Positions 14,205 to 20,558 of a DNA stretch of 20,558 nt are shown in pieces. Source of the DNA: Gallionella sp. UBA4737 (GTDB taxonomy: Bacteria; Pseudomonadota; Gammaproteobacteria; Burkholderiales; Gallionellaceae). The stretch is from contig DHIV01000130.1 in NCBI GenBank assembly GCA_002403995.1, forward strand, positions 18,877 to 39,434, written 5' to 3'. The notes under the pieces are model-generated. The model was not told the DNA's origin. It ran no database searches and saw nothing but the letters and a program-made list of their open reading frames with translations. Position numbers and translations under genes: made by a program. How positions within the stretch are numbered: position 1 is the first letter of the stretch; the number at the start of each line of letters is the position of its first letter.

Positions 14205-15575
14205 TTAGCCTGAAACAAAGCGATTGATATCGTTATATATTGCAAAGACCATCAGCGTGCCAAGCAGCGCAATGCCTATCTTCTGGCCGATCTCCCAAGC
14301 CATTTCCGGGGCCGGACTGCCTTTGACCAGCTCGACGGCATAATACAGCAAGTGTCCGCCATCCAATAATGGAATGGGCAGAAGATTCAATACGCCGAGA
14401 CTGATGCTGATCAGGGCCAGAAAGCTCAGATAAGCCACCACGCCCATTTTTGCGGACTGCCCGGCGTAATCGGCGATCGTGATCGGACCGCTCAGATTTT
14501 TCATCGACACCTCGCCCATCACCATCTTGCCCATCATTTCCAGGCTGATCGCGGATGTTTCCCAGGTCTTGCGCAGCGACTGCGTCAATGCATCCAGCGG
14601 GCCGTAACTCACTTCAGTGAGCATGGCTTGCCATGCAGCTTCATCCACTTTCGGCCCCGCGCCGATCTTGCCCGCCGTTTTGCCGGATTCGGCAACGGCT
14701 TGGGGAACCACCGTGATCTGCACTGTCGATGTGCCGCGCTGCCCGTCTTTACGAAGAATCTCCAGCCGCACAGCTTGCCCGGGATGCGTTCGTATCACGT
14801 CCACCACATCCATCCAGCGCTGCATCGCCGCACCGTTGGCGCGCAGGATCTGGTCGCCCTTCTGCAGGCCGGCGCGTTGCGCCACGCTGTTTTCGACGAC
14901 ATCACCTATGACAGGCAAGATAACCGGTTGGTAGAGATGCAAACCGAGCTTATCGAGAAAATCGCCGTCCAGATCCCCGGGAGCCAAACCGCTTATATCC
15001 AGGACATGCAACAACGATGTGCCGCTGGCGTCCTTTGCCTGGATTCTGACTTCACCCTGGTTCAGGGCCAGTTCCAGCAGTTGCCAATGCAATTCCTGCC
15101 AACTCGGGACAGGCTCGCCATTGATACTGAGTATCGTTTCACCGGTTTGCAGCTGCGCGATGGCAGCGGGTGTGCCCGGCGGTACATCGCCAAGTTTGGG
15201 TATTAGTCCCGGTACGCCGTGAACAAACAAGCCCCAATACAACACGATGGCTAGCAGAAAATTCGCCAGCGGCCCTGCCGCCACGATCGCCATGCGCTGC
15301 AGCACCGGCTTGCGGTTGAAGGCGTAGGGCAGATTTTCCGGCGCAACATCTTCTTCACGCTCGTCCACCATTTTGACGTAGCCACCCAGCGGAAATGCGG
15401 AAATCACCCACTCGGTAGCGCTGCTGGCAAATCGTTTGCTGTAGATCACCTTGCCAAAGCCCAGCGAAAAGCGCAGCACCTTCACACCGCAGCGGCGCGC
15501 CACCCAATAGTGTCCGAATTCATGGAACACCACCAACAGCGCGATTGCGCCGGCAAATGCGAGCAAGGTAATCAT
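14205..15575 (-). CDS. rseP: RIP metalloprotease RseP
   Basis: Inner-membrane site-2 protease that cleaves anti-sigma factor RseA (sigma-E pathway) and remnant signal peptides. The 456-residue protein has the zinc motif H18-E-F-G-H22 in the first membrane helix. The third ligand is Asp405 in NLLPIPLLDGGH. Two PDZ domains lie in the periplasmic part (about 115-200 and 215-300). FPLGGYVKMVDE and AAGPLANFLLA are typical blocks. The ATG overlaps the dxr stop as ATGA, so it is translationally coupled. This is a different M50 subgroup from the short protease at 1721-2368, which lacks PDZ domains. Confidence 0.97.
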   Translation of the reverse strand: MITLLAFAGAIALLVVFHEFGHYWVARRCGVKVLRFSLGFGKVIYSKRFASSATEWVISAFPLGGYVKMVDEREEDVAPENLPYAFNRKPVLQRMAIVAAGPLANFLLAIVLYWGLFVHGVPGLIPKLGDVPPGTPAAIAQLQTGETILSINGEPVPSWQELHWQLLELALNQGEVRIQAKDASGTSLLHVLDISGLAPGDLDGDFLDKLGLHLYQPVILPVIGDVVENSVAQRAGLQKGDQILRANGAAMQRWMDVVDVIRTHPGQAVRLEILRKDGQRGTSTVQITVVPQAVAESGKTAGKIGAGPKVDEAAWQAMLTEVSYGPLDALTQSLRKTWETSAISLEMMGKMVMGEVSMKNLSGPITIADYAGQSAKMGVVAYLSFLALISISLGVLNLLPIPLLDGGHLLYYAVELVKGSPAPEMAWEIGQKIGIALLGTLMVFAIYNDINRFVSG

Positions 15576-16753
15576 CTGCCAGTCCTCTGAATTTGTTGTT
15601 GCGCGGCGCGGCGCGCTTCTGCATCTGCGCCCAGCACATCGTCCAGACCGCCGACAGCGCTGACAGGCAATGCATCCAGCACTGCGTTGATGACGCGCGG
15701 GATGGACAGGAAGGAAATCTGCCTGTCGAGAAAAGCCGCCACTGCCACTTCATTTGCCGCATTCAATACCGCCGGCGCCGTGCCGGCTGCACGCAAGGCC
15801 CGGTAGGCCAAGTCCAGGCAAGGGAAGCGCTCGAAATCGGGCGCCGTGAAATTTATCGTCGCCACCTTGAACAGATCCAGCGGCGCCACGCCGGCATCGA
15901 TGCGTTCCGGATATGCCAGGCCATAGGCGATAGGCGTGCGCATATCCGGATTGCCAAGCTGCGCCAGCACCGAGCCGTCCACATACTCGACCAGCGAATG
16001 GATCACGCTCTGCGGGTGCACCACCACCTGGATGTCATCGGCACTCGCATTGAACAGCCAATGCGCCTCGATGACCTCCAGGCCCTTGTTCATCATGCTT
16101 GCCGAATCCACCGAGATCTTGCGCCCCATCACCCAGTTGGGATGCGCGCAGGCTTGTTCAGGCGTGACGTTCTCCAGCTCGCTCAACGGCAAATTACGGA
16201 ACGGGCCGCCGGACGCTGTCAGCAAAATACGCCTGATTCCGTTGGCGGCCAGATTTCCGTCGTAGCCACGCGGCAAGGCCTGGAAGATCGCGTTGTGCTC
16301 GCTGTCGATCGGCAACAGTTTTGCGCCGCTGGCACGAACCGCATCCATGAACACATTGCCCGCCATCACCAATGTCTCCTTGTTCGCCAGCAGGATCTTC
16401 TTGCCCGCCCGCGCCGCAGCCAGCGTGGGGCGCAAACCCGCCGCGCCGACGATGGCAGCCATCACCGCATCAACTTCCGGCAACGCCACTATCTGTTCCA
16501 GTGCTGCCATGCCGCTCAACACCTCGGTGCTCAAGCCCGCCTCGCGCACCAGCCGGCGCAACTCTGCGGCCGCAGCTTCATCCAGCAACACCGCAAAGCG
16601 CGGCTCGAATTGCCGGCATTGCTGGAACAGCAGATCGACCCGGCTGTTCGCCGTCAACGCAACGATCTTGAATTTATCCGGGTGGCGCGCCACCACATCC
16701 AGCGTGCTGGTACCGATACTGCCGGTGGAACCCAGAATCGTAATGCGCTGCAT
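15572..16753 (-). CDS. dxr: 1-deoxy-D-xylulose 5-phosphate reductoisomerase
   Basis: Converts DXP to 2-C-methylerythritol 4-phosphate using NADPH and a divalent metal, the committed step of the MEP isoprenoid pathway. The NADPH motif GSTGSIG is at 8-14. Metal ligands are Asp150 and Glu152 in DSEHNAIFQ, with Glu226 in SASMMNKGLEVIEAHWLF. At 393 residues it matches the family (E. coli 398). The ATG at 16753 gives the family-like MQRITILGSTGSIG; an ATG at 16768 would add five residues and lies closer to the cdsA stop. Neither has a good ribosome binding site. It lies between cdsA and rseP, supplying isoprenoid precursors that end in the UppS product. Confidence 0.97.
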   Translation of the reverse strand: MQRITILGSTGSIGTSTLDVVARHPDKFKIVALTANSRVDLLFQQCRQFEPRFAVLLDEAAAAELRRLVREAGLSTEVLSGMAALEQIVALPEVDAVMAAIVGAAGLRPTLAAARAGKKILLANKETLVMAGNVFMDAVRASGAKLLPIDSEHNAIFQALPRGYDGNLAANGIRRILLTASGGPFRNLPLSELENVTPEQACAHPNWVMGRKISVDSASMMNKGLEVIEAHWLFNASADDIQVVVHPQSVIHSLVEYVDGSVLAQLGNPDMRTPIAYGLAYPERIDAGVAPLDLFKVATINFTAPDFERFPCLDLAYRALRAAGTAPAVLNAANEVAVAAFLDRQISFLSIPRVINAVLDALPVSAVGGLDDVLGADAEARRAAQQQIQRTGR

Positions 16754-16774
16754 CGTGAACTGGTGCATGCCTGG

Positions 16775-17695
16775 TCAGCCGAGATGTTGCAGCCAGATCG
16801 CCAGCGCGGCGAGCGGCAAGGTCGAGGTCAGCGCGTCGATGCGATCCAATAATCCGCCGTGACCGGGCAGCAAGGCGCCGCTGTCTTTGACACCCGCCTG
16901 GCGCTTGATCGCCGATTCGAATAAATCACCGATCACCGCCAGGCCCACCCAGCACCACGAAGCGACCAGCAGACTCGGCAGGAATGCGTAGTGTGCGGTA
17001 TAGGGGCTGAAACTCCAGGCCAGCACCACGCAAACCGACACACCCAGCATCGCACCCAGCACGCCTTCCCAGGTTTTTCCGGGACTGATGCTGGGGGCGA
17101 GTTTGTGCTTTCCGAATTTGCGCCCGGTGAAATAAGCCGCAATGTCTGCCACCCAGACCAGGCTCATCATGCCCAGCAGCCACCACGGGTGATCCTGGCG
17201 CAGATCCATCATCGCCAAACCGGTCGGGATCAATACCGCCCAGCCCACCAGCGCCATCAGCAGTGAAGGCATGACACGGCGTTGCGAAGCATCCGGGGCG
17301 GGAGTGCCGCCGCCCGCCGCCTCCTGCACCATCGGACTACGCCTTGCTGTGTCGGAGGCGGGCAACTCGATCTTCCACCCTGCCATCAGCCATGCCGGCA
17401 CGATCGCCAGCCACAGCAGGGCTGATACGGCATAGACCGACACATGGGGGAAGACCAGCTGTTCGGCAGTGTGGCTGGCATCGAACCAGATCAATCCCAG
17501 CATCAGCACCAGCGTCAGCCCCCAAAAAATATTCGCCGCTTTGTGGCTGAACCTGGCCAGGCGCGACCATTCCGCAGCACCCTGCAGCACCAACACGGTC
17601 ACCAATGCGGCCCACCCGCCATCAGGCAAAAGGAATAATGCCAGCAGAAACAGCACCAGTAAAATTACAGCGGTAATCACGCGCGACCTGAGCAT
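16775..17695 (-). CDS. cdsA: Phosphatidate cytidylyltransferase (CDP-diglyceride synthase)
   Basis: Polytopic inner-membrane enzyme making CDP-diacylglycerol from phosphatidate and CTP, the precursor of all major phospholipids. The signature KDSGALLPGHGGLLDRID near the C-terminus is diagnostic, and AYFTGRKFGKHKLAPSISPG is a second family block. Membrane helices fill most of the 306 residues. Residues ~110-141, between two helices, are an unusual hydrophilic Gly/Ala/Pro-rich stretch (VQEAAGGGTPAPDASQR). Typical relatives, as I recall them, go straight from the WLMAGW-type helix end to LLMALVGW, so this looks like an in-frame insertion. AAGGAA 9 nt before the ATG is a fair ribosome binding site. 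It follows uppS after 60 bp. Confidence 0.95.
   Translation of the reverse strand: MLRSRVITAVILLVLFLLALFLLPDGGWAALVTVLVLQGAAEWSRLARFSHKAANIFWGLTLVLMLGLIWFDASHTAEQLVFPHVSVYAVSALLWLAIVPAWLMAGWKIELPASDTARRSPMVQEAAGGGTPAPDASQRRVMPSLLMALVGWAVLIPTGLAMMDLRQDHPWWLLGMMSLVWVADIAAYFTGRKFGKHKLAPSISPGKTWEGVLGAMLGVSVCVVLAWSFSPYTAHYAFLPSLLVASWCWVGLAVIGDLFESAIKRQAGVKDSGALLPGHGGLLDRIDALTSTLPLAALAIWLQHLG
17273..17353. repeat. Palindrome-ended 81-bp insertion inside cdsA
   Basis: The segment begins GACACGGCGT and ends ACGCCTTGCTGTGTC on the plus strand, so GACAC and GGCGT recur in inverted order at both ends, with an imperfect fit. The interior has GGCGGG and CCCGCC facing each other. Its length is a multiple of three (27 codons), it has no stop in the cdsA frame, and it encodes the atypical hydrophilic loop. 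The exact borders are uncertain. Confidence 0.4.
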
Positions 17696-17755
17696 CAGAT
17701 TTTTTCCTTGACCCTTTCACCTTGAATCTTGCATCCTGTATCCATCACTCGAGCC

Positions 17756-18532
17756 CTATACACTCGGCTCTCCTTCAGGCTGGCCTTGCAGCTGCTCACT
17801 GGTCCGGCCAAAGCGCCGCTCGCGCTGTTGATAAGATGCAATCGCCTTGTCCAGTTCGTTGCGGTCAAACGCAGGCCACAGTGTGTCGGTAAAATATAAT
17901 TCGGTATATGCCAATTGCCACAACATGAAGTTGCTGATGCGCTGTTCCCCCCCGGTACGGATGAACAAGTCCGGCTCGGGCGCGTCGCTCATGGAGAGAT
18001 AGGGATGCAAGTCTTCCTCGGTAAAAGTCTGCGCGAGCTGCGGATGCTCCTTGAGCATGCTCTTCACCGCGCGCATCACGTCCCAGCGCCCGCCGTAATT
18101 CGCGGCGATGGTCAGCGTCAGCGCGGTATTATTGGCGGTAAGCTGCTCGGCTTCCAGCATGGTCTGTTTGAGCTTGTCGTCAAACCGGCTGCGGTCGCCG
18201 ATGATTCTGAGGCGGATGTTGTTCTGGTGCAGTTTGGTGACTTCGCGTTCCAGCATTTTCAGGAACAGCGACATCAGGAAGGAAACTTCCTCGGCAGGGC
18301 GCCGCCAGTTTTCGCTGCTGAACGCGAACACCGTCAGGTACTCCACGCCCAGATCGCGGCAGGCCTTCACCGCTTCGCGCAATGCTTCCACACCGCGCTG
18401 ATGTCCCGCCACGCGCGGCATGAAGCGCTGTTTCGCCCAGCGCCCGTTGCCATCCATGATGACGGCGATATGACGGGGAATACTGGCGGGGTCCGGTATG
18501 GCGCGGGTGGAACTGGGGATGAAGTTGGCCAT
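17756..18532 (-). CDS. uppS: Undecaprenyl diphosphate synthase (cis-prenyltransferase)
   Basis: Condenses isopentenyl diphosphate onto farnesyl diphosphate to give C55 undecaprenyl diphosphate, the lipid carrier for peptidoglycan and O-antigen. The catalytic Asp27 is in HIAVIMDGNGRWA. The block FAFSSENWRRP and the C-terminal RTGGEQRISNFMLWQLAYTE, which binds IPP and metal, are intact. At 258 residues it is near the usual size, with a short polar tail (QGQPEGEPSV). The ATG at 18532 has only a weak GGA nearby. The frr stop is 21 bp upstream and cdsA starts 60 bp downstream. Confidence 0.97.
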   Translation of the reverse strand: MANFIPSSTRAIPDPASIPRHIAVIMDGNGRWAKQRFMPRVAGHQRGVEALREAVKACRDLGVEYLTVFAFSSENWRRPAEEVSFLMSLFLKMLEREVTKLHQNNIRLRIIGDRSRFDDKLKQTMLEAEQLTANNTALTLTIAANYGGRWDVMRAVKSMLKEHPQLAQTFTEEDLHPYLSMSDAPEPDLFIRTGGEQRISNFMLWQLAYTELYFTDTLWPAFDRNELDKAIASYQQRERRFGRTSEQLQGQPEGEPSV

Positions 18533-18553
18533 TATTCCAAGTGACAGCTGGAG

Positions 18554-19111
18554 TCAGACTGCCATCAGATCGGCTTCTTTGGCGACCAAAGCCTTGTCGA
18601 TCTCGGCGACGAAACGGTCGGTCAACTTTTGTATTTCATCCTGTGTACGGCGCTCTTCATCTTCGGCGATCTCTTTGCTCTTGAGCGCATCCTTGAGCGT
18701 GTTATTCGCATCACGTCGAATGTTGCGCACCGCCACCTTGGCGGTCTCGCCTTCGGCCTTGATCACCTTGATCAGATCGCGGCGGCGTTCCTCGGTCAAC
18801 ATCGGCATCGGTACCCGTATCATGTCGCCGTTGGTGGCCGGGTTCAGTCCCAGGTCAGAATCGCGAATGGCACGCTCGACGGGACCGACCATGCTCTTTT
18901 CCCACGGCTGCACGCCGATGGTGCGAGCATCGACCAGCGTGACGTTGGCAACTTGGGTAATCAGCGTCGGATTGCCGTAGTATTCCACCATCACATGGTC
19001 CAGCAAACCGGTATGGGCGCGTCCGGTGCGCACCTTGCCCAGGTCTGCCTTCAAGGCATCCAGTGACTTTTGCATTTTTTGCTCAGTGGTCTTCTTAATT
19101 TCAGCAATCAT
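18554..19111 (-). CDS. frr: Ribosome recycling factor
   Basis: RRF, with EF-G, splits post-termination ribosomes. Starting at the ATG at 19111 (MIAEIKKTTEQKM) it has 185 residues, the same as E. coli RRF. Family blocks are ALKADLGKVRTGRAH, VEYYGNPTLITQVANV, QPWEKSMVGPVERAI and LTEERRRDLIKVIKAEGE. The long three-helix bundle and small hinge domain are complete. The ATG lacks a good Shine-Dalgarno of its own: the nearest strong one, AGGAG at 19138-19142, is 26 nt away. It instead serves a GTG that begins a duplicated copy of the frr start (see 19101-19130). An extension to 19126 would not match the family. Confidence 0.97.
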   Translation of the reverse strand: MIAEIKKTTEQKMQKSLDALKADLGKVRTGRAHTGLLDHVMVEYYGNPTLITQVANVTLVDARTIGVQPWEKSMVGPVERAIRDSDLGLNPATNGDMIRVPMPMLTEERRRDLIKVIKAEGETAKVAVRNIRRDANNTLKDALKSKEIAEDEERRTQDEIQKLTDRFVAEIDKALVAKEADLMAV

Positions 19112-19130
19112 GGTTGATCTCAGCAATCAC
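19101..19130 (-). other. Possible 9-codon minicistron from a duplicated frr start, overlapping frr
   Basis: GTG at 19130 is preceded by AGGAG at 7 nt, an ideal ribosome binding site. The frame reads (V/M)IAEINHDC then TGA at 19103-19101, so its stop lies inside frr and the frr ATG lies inside it in another frame. The bases GTGATTGCTGAGATCAA repeat as ATGATTGCTGAAATTAA exactly 19 nt later at the true frr start. It is therefore a tandem duplication of the first codons, off by one frame. Translation of the peptide is not proven. Confidence 0.5.
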
Positions 19131-19161
19131 GGTTTATCTCCTGAATCAGTCAATACGCACC

Positions 19162-19881
<720 letters not shown>

Positions 19882-19886
19882 GATGC

Positions 19887-20558
19887 TTAACCCTTTGCCG
19901 CCGCTGCGGCGGCAGCCACTTCAGCCGCGTAATCTTCGACCTTCTTCTCGATGCCCTCGCCCACCACGAACATCCGGAACGCGGTCACCGTTGCGCCCTT
20001 GCTCTTCAGCAACTGCTCGATGGTCTGCTTGCCGTCTTCGGCCTTGACGAACACCTGGCCCAGCAGCGTCACCTCCTTGAGGAATTTCTGCACCGTGCCA
20101 TCGGCGATCTTGTCCAGCATCGCTTCCGGCTTGCCGCCCTCGCGCGCCTTCTCGATCGCGATGCGGCGCTCGGTCTCGATGTCCGCCGGATTCACGCCGG
20201 AAGCATCGATGGACTTGGGCTTGCTTGCCGCGATGTGCATCGAAAGATCGCGGCCCAGTGCTTCGTCGCCGCCGGTGAAATTCAGCAGCACGCCGATCTT
20301 GCTGCCGTGCAGATAGCTGGACAGCTTGCCAGTGGTCGTCGCGTAGCGCTCGAAACGGCGGATGCTGACGTTCTCGCCCAGCTTCATGATCAGCGCCTTG
20401 CGGGTTTCCTCGACACTGCCAGAACCGTTGGCAATCGCCATGCCTGACAATGCGGCGATGTCCGCAGGATTGTTCTTCGCGACGGTCTCGGCCGCATTTT
20501 TTGCGAATGCGACAAAGTCATCGTTCTTCGCGACGAAGTCGGTCTCGCAGTTCACTTC
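19887..20558 (-). CDS. tsf: Elongation factor Ts, C-terminal part, cut by the window edge
   Basis: EF-Ts is the guanine nucleotide exchange factor for EF-Tu. The visible 223 residues begin EVNCETDFVAKNDDF, the conserved TDFVAKN region whose Asp-Phe disrupts the Mg site of EF-Tu. They continue through the core (LGENVSIRRFERY, LSMHIAASKP), the coiled-coil region and the C-terminus. The N-terminal UBA-like domain (~65 residues) and the start lie outside the window; an internal ATG near the edge should not be taken as the start. The C-terminus is Ala-rich (AAEVAAAAAAAKG). rpsB would be expected just upstream. Confidence 0.97.
   Translation of the reverse strand, partial: EVNCETDFVAKNDDFVAFAKNAAETVAKNNPADIAALSGMAIANGSGSVEETRKALIMKLGENVSIRRFERYATTTGKLSSYLHGSKIGVLLNFTGGDEALGRDLSMHIAASKPKSIDASGVNPADIETERRIAIEKAREGGKPEAMLDKIADGTVQKFLKEVTLLGQVFVKAEDGKQTIEQLLKSKGATVTAFRMFVVGEGIEKKVEDYAAEVAAAAAAAKG

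Noticed and set aside
17696..17755. Repetitive-looking GAT-ACAG-GAT-GCAA-GAT-TCAA string between cdsA and uppS
   Set aside because: It is short and irregular. It is better read as simple A/G-rich leader sequence ahead of the cdsA ribosome binding site.

Overview
The window is chromosomal DNA from a betaproteobacterium, most likely of the Nitrosomonadales (Gallionella/Sideroxydans-like). This is inferred from gene order and protein character (long TrpRS, LPS genes, YciO, RatA/RnfH, CopD-type protein), not from a database search. Almost all of it is conserved housekeeping DNA, densely packed and mostly on the minus strand. I found no tRNA, rRNA, CRISPR array, transposase or phage gene.

Left part (1-4915, minus strand, read right to left): ratA, rnfH (ratB family), a PHP-family RNase AM gene (rnm/yciV), yciO, an M50 site-2 protease, trpS, a small Cys-rich protein and the start of scpA. 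Two near-identical 120-bp palindromic elements (3020-3139 and 4348-4467) interrupt this string. Each lies directly upstream of a start codon (yciO and rnfH). The TrpRS carries a four-cysteine pattern like that of iron-sulfur TrpRS enzymes.

Centre (4916-7235): smpB and msrA run on the plus strand, divergent from ratA. They converge on a three-repeat TPR protein and a CopD-type membrane protein on the minus strand. A third inverted-repeat element (7061-7218, unrelated to the first two) separates the CopD gene from rnhB.

Right part (7236-20558, minus strand): the classic envelope-biogenesis string, in transcription order tsf (partial), pyrH, frr, uppS, cdsA, dxr, rseP, bamA, skp, lpxD, fabZ, lpxA, lpxB, rnhB. 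It links translation (EF-Ts, RRF), UMP supply, isoprenoid and undecaprenyl carrier synthesis, CDP-diacylglycerol synthesis, the RseP protease, outer-membrane protein assembly and lipid A synthesis. Most gaps are under 25 bp and several genes overlap, as expected for one long transcription unit.

The window does not show an obvious new multi-gene system. The unusual signals are small: the palindromic elements set against start codons, a duplicated frr start that leaves a 9-codon minicistron under the only strong Shine-Dalgarno, an in-frame palindromic insertion in cdsA, the putative Fe-S TrpRS beside an 11-cysteine protein, and a Phe at the acyl-chain ruler position of LpxA.
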